A stretch of DNA of 64,000 nucleotides from Punica granatum (taxonomy: Eukaryota; Streptophyta; Magnoliopsida; Myrtales; Lythraceae): positions 25,280,001-25,344,000 of the forward strand of contig NC_045131.1 in assembly GCF_007655135.1 (NCBI RefSeq), read 5' to 3'. The position numbers and the translations under genes are program-made. The notes below the pieces were generated by a model, which did no database searches, had not been told where the DNA came from, and was given only the letters and a program-made list of their open reading frames with translations. Position 1 is the first letter of the stretch, and the number at the start of each line of letters is the position of its first letter. Positions 12,585 through 23,388 of this stretch are shown one piece after another.

Positions 12585-12599
12585 TTGACCAGGTTGACT
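12585..12599 (+). promoter_or_regulatory. Paired W-box motifs
   Basis: TTGACC at 12,585-12,590 and TTGACT at 12,594-12,599 are two W-box cores (TTGAC[C/T]) in the same direction, about 70 bp upstream of the TATA-like box of the protease gene. W-boxes bind WRKY factors, which control senescence and defence genes. Function here is inferred from position only. Confidence 0.5.
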
Positions 12600-12669
12600 T
12601 GAGAATTTTAACCTTTGAGGCACATGTTTTTCAGTTGCATATGATGAAACAAATTCATACTCCCTCTCC

Positions 12670-12676
12670 ATAAATA
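12670..12676 (+). promoter_or_regulatory. TATA-like box of the protease gene
   Basis: ATAAATA lies 87 bp before the start codon, following a pyrimidine-rich tccctctcc stretch. Spacing fits a plant TATA box with a 5' UTR of about 50-60 nt. Confidence 0.5.
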
Positions 12677-12762
12677 CTCACCCAGCACTATTCGGGCAAC
12701 ACTCACCTCTACATCAAACAAATATAAACTCCACAAGAGTTTTAAGGAAGGGCCTGGGGACA

Positions 12763-14037
12763 ATGGCTTTCATGAGTAAATTATTTCTCTATGTGCTCAT
12801 AGCTATTCTAGGACTTTGGCCATCTAAAGCCCAGTCCCGGACCCTCCACGAAGCGCCGACCATGTTAGAGAAGCACGAGCAGTGGATGTCTCAGTTTGGG
12901 CGTGTCTATGCCAATGAGACCGAGAAGCAGACACGATTCGCAATATTCAAGAGCAATCTTGAGTATATTGAGTCTGTCAATCGAGATGGAAGCAAGCCGT
13001 ACCGGCTAGGGCTCAATGCGTTTGCTGACCTGACAAATGAGGAATTCCGGACTACTCGAACTGGTTACAAGCCCAGCTTTCACTCAAAGTCGTCAGTCAG
13101 AACATCACCTTTTAGGTATGAGAATATATCTGAGATTCCTCCCAGCATGGATTGGAGGCAGAAAGGAGCTGTAACACCCATCAAGTACCAAGGAAATTGC
13201 GGTATGCATCATTCTTTTCTCTTTGATTTTTCTTTTTTTCGTTCGAGAGTTTTTATTGCCACATTGGAATATTGAGAAGAAATCCCTCAGTATAGAGTTT
13301 ACTACCCTATGAGCCTAATTTTTGGATTAAAATGTGAGTCCAGTCTTTTATAGGTCCAATGAGAATTTTATAATTTTTATTTCATTTTGGGGGGTCATTT
13401 GAGAAATCTGACCTCTGTTATTATGTTGTTTGCTTTGAAAATCATAGGATGTTGTTGGGCATTCTCCGCTGTGGCAGCTGTGGAGGGGATTCACCAGCTC
13501 AGTACTGGTAGCCTGACCTCACTGTCGGAGCAAGAGTTGGTGGACTGTGTTGCCGATAACTATGGCTGCAAGGGCGGATGGATGGACACAGCCTTCAAGT
13601 ACATTATTCAGAACAACGGCCTGACCACAGAAGACAATTACCCCTATCTAGCAGTTGATGGCACTTGCGATGCTGGCAAAGCATCCTCACCTGCAGCAAC
13701 AATCACTGGATATGAGGATGTGCCAGCTAACAGCGAGTCTGCTCTACTGAATGCAGTGGCCAAGCAACCGGTTTCTGTTGCCCTAGAAGGCAGTGGGAAG
13801 GACTTCCAATTTTACTCTAGTGGTGTATTCATGGGAGAGTGTGGAACTGAATTGACCCACGCGGTCACCGTAGTGGGGTACGGGATTGGCGAAGATGGCA
13901 CCAAGTACTGGCTGATAAAGAACTCTTGGGGTACCACATGGGGAGAAGAAGGCTATATGAGGATAGCGAGAGAGATCGATGCTGCGGAAGGATTGTGTGG
14001 TATTGCCAAGAAAGCATCCTACCCAACTGCTGCTTGA
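12763..14037 (+). CDS. Papain-like cysteine protease (SAG39/SAG12-like), two exons
   Basis: Exon 1 is 12,763-13,201 and exon 2 is 13,448-14,037, joined by a 246-bp GT-AG intron. Together they give 342 residues, the usual length for C1A family plant proteases. Residues 1-24 form a hydrophobic signal peptide. The I29 prodomain carries a full ERFNIN pattern (E54, R58, F62, N65, I69, N73) and a GxNxFxD motif (G83, N85, F87, D89). The mature enzyme should begin near 125-128. Catalytic residues are Q143, C149 (in GCCWAFS), H284 and N305 (in NSWG). There is no C-terminal granulin domain. By family it is a secreted or vacuolar endopeptidase, often induced in senescence or defence. The start is supported by ATG context (gacaATGGC) and the signal peptide. 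It appears intact, the only such gene in the window. Assignment to the SAG39 group rather than another C1A subgroup is by overall resemblance. Confidence 0.93.
13202..13447 (+). other. Intron of the cysteine protease gene
   Basis: It begins GTATGC after codon position 1 of G147 and ends TCATAG. Splicing joins the coding sequence exactly at the conserved active-site stretch GNC-GCCWAF. Reading through the intron instead gives a stop within about 75 nt. A T-rich tract near the 5' part and high AT content fit a plant intron. Confidence 0.93.
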
Positions 14038-14506
14038 CTTCACTTTTCGGCAGGGGGAGAAGATATTTTCAAGTAACTAATCAAAATGCATGCGTCCGTC
14101 GCATGTTAGAGGTTATGTCTAATTAATATTAATGTCACTTTATGTATTCCTTTCTACATTGACAACGCTAGACGTATCATGTCTAGAGGTCAATTAGAAA
14201 ATTATGATATGCTGCATTAAATTACACTCTTCCATTTCTCTTCACTTAATGAACACGAGAAGAAAACTTAGTATCTATGCTAATACTTATTAAGAATATG
14301 TGACATGTTTTATATATTCACGTGAAATTACTTACAGACTCCACTAATTAAGATGCACTTTTGAAGAAACTACGCGTAATTCTGCCGGAAATCATTACTT
14401 TCTCTCAGCTATTCATTTAAGTGTAATTTATCCCAAAAAAAAATTCTGCCAGAAATTTTAAAGGATCTCACTTTTTTTCCTTTTACTTAAATTAACAGAG
14501 ATCACC

Positions 14507-14695
14507 TTTTTTTTTTCGGTGTGAACCCGGTATACGAAAGCTTAATTGGACCTCCACTAATCTAGTCGATCCAAGTCAGCCCACTAAGGGGTAAAGCTCT
14601 TCCAGTGTGATTTTCTCAAGGACTCGAACTCGAGACCTTCCTAAAACGGAATAAGTGTCGAACTGCTAACCAACCCACGTTGGTACAAATAACTA
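14507..14695 (-). mobile_element. tRNA-derived SINE
   Basis: On the minus strand the sequence starts near accaacgtgggttggttagc (box-A-like), has a box-B match GTTCGAGTCC about 50 nt later, and ends ttcacaccg followed by poly(A), seen as poly(T) at about 14,507. This order (box A, box B, body, A-tail) is that of plant tRNA-derived SINEs. The flanking duplication is not clear. Confidence 0.55.
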
Positions 14696-14699
14696 AATA

Positions 14700-14945
14700 A
14701 GGTGGCCTGGTGTTAAGGAGCGTGACTTCATTGATGAAGACCTAAGTTGAAGTCACTCAAAAGTAATGTAGGAGAATACTCTCCACTGGGTCATCAGTAT
14801 GGCCTATGTGACCAGACTTATTTGTTCCATGGTCTTGCAGGATATTCATGGGATCACGAAAGATTGGGATGAGTTTAGTTGAATTGCTATTCAAGTAAGA
14901 GAATGGTGATTAGTTCAGTGAAACTCATACGCCCCTCATTATTTT
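14700..14945 (+). mobile_element. Possible second, degraded SINE
   Basis: The segment begins ggtggcctggtgttaagg and has a weak box-B-like agttgaagtcact about 50 nt on. It ends in an A-rich stretch at 14,940-14,960. It lies next to the SINE at 14,507. The promoter boxes are poor, so this is tentative. Confidence 0.25.
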
Positions 14946-14959
14946 TAAAAAAGAAAAAA

Positions 14960-15880
14960 ATAGAAATCGTATTTTTCACTAGTTTTCAGATAATATATTA
15001 GATTCATTTGTTGAAACAGACAAAAAAGACAAGCTTAACAATTAATTATTACTCGACCTTTTTATTCATGTGTTCCATGAGTAATTTTTTTTTATGAAAT
15101 TCCATTGAATATTTTGCTTCCAAAATTAAAATTATACTCCTTAATGTTTTCGAATGTAATTATAATTTATGGGTTTCAAAGTAAAGAAAATTAATATAAA
15201 TCAGGGTTCAAAGTATAAATAAATATGTTATAATTAATTGTATGCGCTTGGAGAATTATTTGTTTCATAAAACATGAATCTTATTTTTCATACTAAATTT
15301 TTTCACATAAACTTATAATGGAGATGTGCAACATCAAAGTCTAATTATATATTAATGTTTTTTATTTGTGAATTTTAGTTCAATTATGGACTCTAAAGTC
15401 ATCTATCACTTCAAAATTAATTTTTTTATAAATTAATTTTTTAATTGAGGAGTCATTATAAAAAATATGATTCTTATTTTAATGTGTAATCTGCGTTATA
15501 TCACATGGGGTATATGTATTGTGCAGAATTAGTCAAAAAATATTATGATATTAAATTACTTTTAATTTAATTAAAATTATTTCAATTAAATTAAATTTTA
15601 GATGACTTAATTTTCCATTCCACCCGTATTTATTACATGGGATACAACTATATGTATATAGTTTTAATATGCAACCTCGTGTTATATAGCATAGTAAATG
15701 TATTGTGTAGAATTTGGTCAAAAAATAAATGCTTTCAATTTAATTAAAATGATTTCAAAAATTAAATTAAAATTTTTATATGGTTGATTTTTCCGTCCCG
15801 ACCCTATTTATTGATATACATAGATTAGACTATTAAGAATATCGATTGAATAATTGAATTGTTTTTTTTTCTTTTAGGGG
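14960..15880. other. AT-rich DNA, nothing recognised
   Basis: No open frame of note, repeat boundary or RNA gene was seen. Two loosely similar stretches near 15,480-15,560 and 15,660-15,730 (tgtgtaat/gcaacc..gttatat..catggggtat) hint at an old local duplication. Confidence 0.5.
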
Positions 15881-15884
15881 TTTT

Positions 15885-16262
15885 TACCCCATATATCCCA
15901 TGGTTTAACTATTTTTTCAAATATATCATATGTTTTTTTTATCAGATATATCCCATGGTTTACATTTTTCTCCAAATATATCCCGCTGTTATATCTTCGT
16001 CAACGTTTTAACGGTCTTGCCACTGTAGGCCTTTTATCCGGGATAGATTTGAGAAAAAATTAAAATCATGGGATAGATTTGAGGAAAGAATTGAAACTAT
16101 AGGATAAATTTGGGAAAAAGATTAAAACCATGGGATAGCTTTGGAGCCCATTAACGTTTTTGGAACAAAATGTAAAGCATAGGATATATTAGACAATTTT
16201 TAAAGCATATGATAGATTTGAAAAAACGGTTAAACCATGGAATATATGGGGTAAAAATCCTT
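15885..16262. mobile_element. Fold-back MITE related to that at 3,443
   Basis: The left end ggtttttaccccatatat and the right end atatatggggtaaaaatcc are reverse complements, as are further parts of the arms (cccatggttta with taaaccatgg). The right arm contains several repeats of a ..atgggatagatttgag.. unit. It shares its ends (ttttacccc) and catggttta motifs with the insert at 3,443, so they are probably one family. Confidence 0.7.
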
Positions 16263-16786
16263 TCTTTTATCTTCTAGTACTATGTCTCAAAGTCGTTTTT
16301 TATATGATGAGAATAAAATGAGCAATTAAAAGTTAGCCGGTTATCTCACCCACATGTTATATGGGATTAATATTCGTAGAGAAACTTACATATTTTATTT
16401 TTTAACTAACTCTATAAAAAATTAGTTACCATATAATTGTAGGATTAAATTTACAAAAATATTAAATTATATATTTTACATAAAGAATACTTTATTTATG
16501 TAGAAGACTGTATTATTAACTAAAAAAGCATTAATTTATATATTTTATAAATAGATTAGTAAAATTACATGAATAAATTTATTTTAATTAAAATTAAGTT
16601 ATTAATTGAAAATTTTTAGTTTCTAAAACAATTCTTAATTTTTAATATCGAAATTGTAGAAGATATTTGAATTTATACCTTTTATATAAACATAAACCAC
16701 TTATAGAATTTAAATCTTTAAACTTTTGGGTAAACTTGTAGGATAACACGTGCGTTGCAAGTGAAATAAATATCTTTCTCTTTATT

Positions 16787-17478
16787 GCTACAAGAAAACT
16801 ATTTTATATGAACAGGAATTTTCTTTAATTTGAGAAGAATATAGTACCAAAGATGGATTTCGTCCCTAGTTAACGATTTGAAAAATAAATAGTTACATAA
16901 GGCACGGGATTTGGAATTGATTTCCGTCCCTATGTTTAAAAAATGGGGACGAAAGCATTGACGGAGGTCTCCGTCCCTTCCTACGGATGGAAATTCCATA
17001 CATGTTTTAGTCTATATGGGTGGAGAGGGGGGAAACTTCTGTCCCCATAATATGGACAAAAGATTTCGTCCCAATTTCTATCCCCATAATTTCGGATGGT
17101 TTCTCGCCTGACTTCTGTCTTAGCTAATAGCGGTGGAAAGTTCCGTCCATGGATTATGAGGGCTGAAGGTTTTAGAGACGTTGGCAAATCTTTGTCAAAT
17201 CCGAGAAAGTCTTATACGTAACGGGTATAACACGTGTCAATGTCATAAGTAAATAAAGGTTTCCTAATTTCTATTGATTTTTAGAAATATCACAAAAAAA
17301 TCTACAATTAATAAAAATAGAATATTTGATGTGTCTGGTGACACAGTACCACATAGTACACCCGTTGCACACGAGACATTCTTGTCAGATCCGGCTAGAT
17401 TTGGAATTATGGATGGAATTTCCTTATTTGGGGACGAAAATTTTCATCCCTCGTTCTCCTTTTTCTTGTTCTGTATTT
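16787..17478. mobile_element. Possible short CACTA-like element
   Basis: The left end reads gctacaagaaaact and the right end, in reverse complement, reads acagaacaagaaaaagg; both resemble decayed CACTACAAGAAAA termini. Between them are repeated sub-terminal motifs of the type ccgtccc and gacggaaattccgtcc in both orientations, common in such elements. No transposase frame is visible, so it would be non-autonomous. Confidence 0.4.
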
Positions 17479-17479
17479 T

Positions 17480-19165
17480 TTGAATAGAATTATTATCTAT
17501 ATATGTTATTAAATGATTATAATTGCAATAACATAGAAAAAGTTACTTTTCAGGAAAATGGAAAAAAAATCAAAAGATTATAAAAAATATATATACCAAT
17601 GAAAGCAAATTAAACACCCACCTCATAGATGATACACCATGTATTATTTGTCAAGCTTTAAAACTCAAATCTACAAAACTGAAATATATGGAAAAGTGAA
17701 AGTATCTGATAAATCATATGATTATATTGCAGAATAGCCTAGTCTCAACTGGCTTCTTCTCCATGAACATATCTAATTAAGAAGTAAAGAAAGGACTAAT
17801 ATGTCTTTTGAAAATAGTAATTTCATTCTACACTTCTGAAGGTAACAAAAAAAGGTATATCTTACACTGTAAGTGGAGGTTCTTGCATGAAAAGAAAAAC
17901 GGATAGTTCCATACATTACATCTGCATGGCCTCCTATTTCTCATTTGATCAACCTTTTTCCGAAATCCTTTATCAATACCTCTATACCAGGAAAAAAGAA
18001 TATTGCATATTAGGACTCTCGGATCTCATTTTTCACCCAATCGTTGTATAACACCGGATAGAAGGAAAACAAGTATTAATTATACAAAAAAAGCTAAATT
18101 CTCCTAATTTATACCCCTAAAGATCCTCCTAATTCAAAATCTTACTCACATCTATTGAATATCCCTTGGATATTGTATAATTTCAACACATACCATCGTG
18201 ACTAAAATTTTGAATTAGGAGTATTTTTTAAATTGATTATCCGGAGGATATAGCAACACTATTAGTTATAATCGCTTGTTTGGAGCGAGGGATTAGACTT
18301 AATGGAAATTGAGAGGATTCAGATAGAGTTTTATTAACAAGGCCTAATATACGAAGATTATTATTTGAAATTCTTAATTCTTCTGTTTATAAGAAATCAA
18401 TTTATTTTTAAAAAGTTGTGAAATGTGCTTATTAAAAATAAGCCCATTTAATATACGGGATTGAAAGCTAGTATATATTTATAACCCCGACTTTCATGAC
18501 AATTAATAGGGTCATAAAGGTTAATATTATAATGCGTTAGGGATAAAAATCTAAATCTATTTTATATTGATATACATATTTAATTAAATACAACGTAACA
18601 AATAGTGGCACAATTGTAGATTATATAATTAAGAACTTATAAATAAAAATAATTAATAAAAATGCATAAAACTTAATAATTTTAATATATATGAAATAAT
18701 ATATAAGTGGATTAAATATGACTAAATTAATAATAAACGAATAAAAAATAAGAGTTTCTAAATAAAAATTCAATAATTTTAATATATATGCATAAATATG
18801 TTGGATGTGAAATATTTAATTTAATATATCCTCAAAACTTAAGATAATGACAAAATTATCCTAAAAAATTGGCATTATTATTGGCAATATTTCTGTTGTT
18901 GTTAAACTTGTGACGTTGGCCCAATTTGGTTGGGAAATGTAACATTAGGTTTGATGATTATGGTGCAATAATCATTTTCGACAAAATTATCTGATGTAAT
19001 TCTTGAGTTTATAATCATATTTATTGTAATTGTTTGGGTTTGATTAAGATAAATTTCACGACAGTATCCTGATAAGAAACTCACAGCTTGTTGACAGACA
19101 AAAAAAACCATTACCAGTCATCTGTCAACAAGCTGACAATCTATTGGCAGAAAACCCACCATCTG
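17480..19165. other. AT-rich DNA, nothing recognised
   Basis: No convincing gene, RNA or bounded repeat was seen. Open frames are short and lack motifs. Confidence 0.5.
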
Positions 19166-19169
19166 AGCA

Positions 19170-19592
19170 TCAGGCTGCTCCGTTAAGGAGATTCTAGGCT
19201 GATACAAACGTGAGTCCTCCCATGTTGATGTTAGGCGACGTTTGTTAATATCGGCGTAGGTTACTCGAGGCCGATGTTAGCATGGATAGTCACGGGGTGG
19301 TCACACCCAACGTGTACCAAACATCGCCATAGTTAGGTCTAGGGCTACCCATACAAACGTCACCGTAGGTGGTTCTCCACCGACTAGGAGTTACGGCCAC
19401 TACTATTATGGGTCGACACAGGCGGGTCTCTGATGACGTTTTTTATAAATGTCGCGAAGTCCTATCCCAACCGGACCTTAGGCGACCTATAGCTAAACGT
19501 CGGCACAAACGTCGCATGATCTATCACGATGCCTTTATGTATCGCCCTAGGTCTTAGCATGGGTTGCCCTAGACCCTTTTTCTTGTAGTGGT
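19170..19592. mobile_element. CACTA-type right end with sub-terminal repeats
   Basis: The sequence ends ccctttttcttgtagtg, the reverse complement of a canonical CACTACAAGAAAA terminus. The preceding 400 bp is GC-richer and repeats an acgtcg/cgacgt-type motif (aaacgtc, gcgacgtttg, acgtcggc). The matching left end was not found nearby; the end at 16,787 has different sub-terminal repeats. It may be a truncated element. Confidence 0.5.
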
Positions 19593-19599
19593 AGAGTTT

Positions 19600-20770
19600 A
19601 GGTGGGAATTTCTAGTCATTTAGGATGATGCATGAGTGAATCAATAGGCCTGACACGATAAATTATGTCTCCAAGAAGCTTACTACTACCCACATGTGAT
19701 TCCTCCCTTTCTCAACCAAACATCAAAATCCATGTTCCCAAAAAGAGGTCATCTGTGAATGATTGTGCGCATTTATGCCGAAATTAGTGCAAAAGCACTC
19801 ATCGTTGAAAGTCCTTGAAATGCCCTTAATGACTCAAGGTCCAAGGGATGATTAGGACGAGAGATAACCCCACTACACTAAGCGTGAGAACGAGCGATCC
19901 CACCCACGCTGAGAAAAGCCACTCCAATTTCTTAGCTCGGTGGTGAGCTAAATTATCATTGCAAAATGAGCTTGAGTGAGAGCATTATTAATAAGTTGAT
20001 CTCCATTTTAGGGAGAATATTGATCTTTTCCCACAATACTTCCCTATTGAAGCTGACCATTATACATTGATTCACAGTCTCATCTCATGGCTCAAGAGTT
20101 TTTTACAAAAAGCAAAATGCTTTGCTATTTAGGAAAAGTTAAATTAGAGGAAAAGTCCTACTGAAGTGGGTCATGATTTCTACATCCTACCTGGCCAATA
20201 AAAAGATTTCTCAACCGATTTATCAAAAGACACAAGAATGCATATCCATTGAGGAAAACAAATTTGATAGAGCCTATTGAAGGTCATGTAGGGGTTCAAA
20301 TCCATTGCAAGGGTTGCCAAAGGACAATTTCTTGAACTCTCTATTTTGTCAAACTTTAATTGAGTTTGGTATTTTGAACATACCAACTAACCTCCTTTTT
20401 CTCCACAGGTTTCTCAAGCCATGGTGGGGCAATTAAATCATTGAACTTGACGATCAGAAGGGATACCCATTTGCTCATCAAACAAGCAAAATCTCAATTT
20501 CAGCACTCGAGCAGGAGAACAAGGGAGCCTATGAGATGAATCGCAACGTTTGTCAAGGAAATACGGACTTTGATAAAAAAAAATCATGACATCTGTCCAA
20601 GAAGCACTGAAGCCGAAGGACACTAATCACTTTTTTTCCAAAAATAGTTTCGCACGTGAAAGACTTTTGAAAAGTCCATCTTTGCAAACCGTTTCAGTCA
20701 AAAAATTCGATCAGCGATTGGTAACGTTTCCCATTCGCATATCCACATCCCGACTAGTAGATAGCATAGT
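19600..20770. other. Unassigned sequence
   Basis: No recognisable protein, RNA gene or terminus was seen. It leads into the tandem arrays at 20,777, so it may belong to the same decayed element. Confidence 0.4.
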
Positions 20771-20776
20771 GGAAGA

Positions 20777-21300
20777 CATGTGTTTTGCCATTCCTATTTT
20801 AAAACTCAGTTAGCGGGTGGAAGTGTTACCCACTCACATATCGAAAAATCGACCAGTGAATGGCATGTGTTTCCCCATTCATAAGTCAAACACTGACTGG
20901 TGCACGACATGTGTTTCTCCGTTCACAAGTCAAAACTCGGTCAGCGGGTGGAAGTGTTACCCACTTGCAGATCAAAACTTCGACCAATGGACCATATGTG
21001 TTTCCCCATCAAAAGTCAAATCTCGACGTGTGGACGACATGTGTTTCCCCATTCACAAGTCAAAACTCGGTCAGCGGGTGAAGTTTTACCTACTAGCAGA
21101 TCGAAACAACGACCAATGAACGACATGTGTTTCCCCATTCATAAGTCAAATCCCGTGACTAGTGGACAACATGTGTTTCCCCATTCACAAGTCAAAACTT
21201 GATCAACAGGCGGTAGTGTATCTCAATCACAGATCAAAACTTCGACCAATGGGTGGCATGAGTTTCCACGTTCATAAGTTAAAATCTAAATCAATGGAAG
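20777..21300. repeat. Tandem array, period about 131 bp
   Basis: The motif catgtgtttccccattc recurs near 20,777, 20,864, 20,908, 20,994, 21,038, 21,124, 21,170 and 21,257. The spacings alternate between about 87 and about 44 bp. One higher-order unit of about 131 bp therefore consists of a long half (with cggtcagcgggtggaagtg) and a short half (with gactggtg). About four units are present. Confidence 0.85.
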
Positions 21301-21309
21301 GCACTGTTT

Positions 21310-21490
21310 CCAATTGTGGGCAAACTAAAATTTTCGAGCTCCTAGTGTGGCCAAACCAAAATTTTCGAGCCCTAGTGTGGCCAAACCGAATTTTCGATCC
21401 CCAATGTGGCCAAATCAAAATTTTCAAGCCCCAGTGTGGCCAAACCAAGTTTTTCGAGCCCCAATGTGGGAAAATCGATTTTCGAATCAC
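21310..21490. repeat. Tandem array, period about 30 bp
   Basis: About five or six units of the form tggccaaaccaaaattttcgag plus ccccagtg follow each other with point changes and 1-2 bp indels. It directly follows the 131-bp array but has unrelated sequence. Confidence 0.85.
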
Positions 21491-21499
21491 CGTAATACA

Positions 21500-23383
21500 A
21501 AATTTGATTTCATTTAAACTTTTAAATCGTTCTTGCATGTGAATCATATAATTTGATTTCTTCTTTTTTTTTCAAAAGTCCTACAAGAATGACATCTCTA
21601 TTAAGGGAAAGGGCCATGGGAGTATCGCGCGAACAAGAAGCATAGCCCGATGCTGGAATCGTTTCGTTTTGTCTTCAACCAATCGCCCTACAGACTGTGA
21701 CCTGAAGAAGGGCAGCTGTAAGCATTTCGTTCTAGCCCGGGCTAGGTCTACCATTAGGAAGCACATTAAATCATAAAGCGGATGAAAGCTTTTGGGATCA
21801 CACGTCAGAAGATGGGCTTTATAGAATAAACAGATAAGTTCTCGAGCGCTAACTACTTAATTTTAACTATCAGTGCCTATTTTGAAAATTATACGAGTTA
21901 ATTGACAATATTTCTTTCTCCCAGGACGCACGTGTAAAACAGACTTTGAAACGTGACGGGCTCACTCTCCAGAGACCCTGTTTTCAAACTCAATTGCTTG
22001 TATTTTTCATATAAGAAAGCACGATAAATTTTCTTTGATTAAAACCCTTTGATTTATGTATTTTATTCAATAGCACAAGGATTCGAGACGGCGAAATCGA
22101 TATTCTCACATAGCGAAAATATTCATGTCATGGTGATTTCTAATTAAGAAATGTTTTCTAAACCCGAAGATATTTTTCGATAATTTTCCTTGCTCAAATG
22201 TCCTTTAAAATCCCGAACATGGTGAAAATGAAAGGTTTTTGAAAGTTTGAGGGCAGATATATTATTTTTACCCGACAAAACTAGTTCAATTGAACTGGTT
22301 CAAGTCAGCTCCCACAATTTGGAAATTTAGGACAAAGGAGCGGTTCGCTCCCACGTCCTTGTTTGGAGGCGCAAGTAATAACCATATCGCGCGGTTAGTA
22401 ACTGCGCCCTCGGACCAACAGTCCCAACGAAGAAGTTTGGACAGCTGGACCTGTCTGGAGCTCTCATATTCTCAAAATAAAATTGTATTTTGGTCCCTAA
22501 ACTGTGAGATTTTACAAAATGACTCCGACTCCCCTTTCCCTATAAATAGAAGGTCATTTGCAGAATTAAGAACTTTTGGCCAACTTCGTTTGCTGAGATT
22601 CTGTCAGATAACCCTAGAAATCACTAAATACACCAAGGTTCTCACATATCTAGTTGGATTTTGTGAGCTTGAGTGTGATTTCGTGAACAAAGTGGTTGGC
22701 CTTTTCTTTGAGTTTCAGTCACCTGCAATGTTGAGCTGCTTGTCTTCTTTACTCACTCTCGGCATCGTGATGTATCTTTAGCTTGAAGTACAATAGCTGA
22801 TTGTTAGGGAGCTCATATGGGTATTTAAGTGACTATTACTTGCAAGAGCCATGGATCATGGGAAGCCGTTTTCAGTCCACCACCTAAATGGTTTTCATGG
22901 TTTATTCTCACCCTTCATATTGGCAAGTACGTAAGTTTGGTTTTTATTTTATGTTTATGGTGACACTAGGCTCCATATCATGCTGTAATGGCCAACTCAT
23001 TGCTGAAGCTGCTGCTCTGTATATATCTTGACAAGATCTATGGTATGAAGTGATCATTTTTAATTGATATTTGCTTTTGCTTTAAGAATATCAAGAAAAA
23101 TATATCTTTTCGGCCATATTCCCAACTGCAAATTAGTTTTGTGGCGTCCAAGCTATTTGAACAGGGCATTGCGTCGAATTTCTTTTAGTCTGCATGCATA
23201 TCAGACAGCACATTATTGGCCTATATAAGTGAAACGCTGGAGATCTGACAATACGAATGGTTTCCTGGGTATGGGTCAATCTTCTTTTCCCAATTTTCTG
23301 TACTTCCCTTGAGAAATATTTTTTTTCCTTCGATACTGTTAATGTTATGCAGTTCTAACCTTCAAGATTGTCTTTCTTCTATT
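21500..23383. other. Unassigned, possibly decayed LTR
   Basis: A TATA-like ctataaataga lies at about 22,541 downstream of a stretch typical of plant LTR promoters, and tandem arrays precede it, as in the 3' regions of the large elements nearby. No boundaries, primer site or proteins could be found. The open frame at 22,290-22,781 has no recognisable motif. Confidence 0.3.
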
Positions 23384-23388
23384 AGTGG

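Noticed and set aside
13202..13275. First protease ORF read through the intron as a separate 170-residue protein
   Set aside because: The GT-AG intron restores the conserved active-site sequence exactly, so the read-through frame is not the product.
16740..16775. Possible further Helitron end (acacgtgcgttgc)
   Set aside because: The hairpin is weak and no CTRR end follows on either strand.
22290..22781. ORF of 163 codons
   Set aside because: No recognisable domain; it overlaps a TATA-like stretch typical of an LTR promoter.
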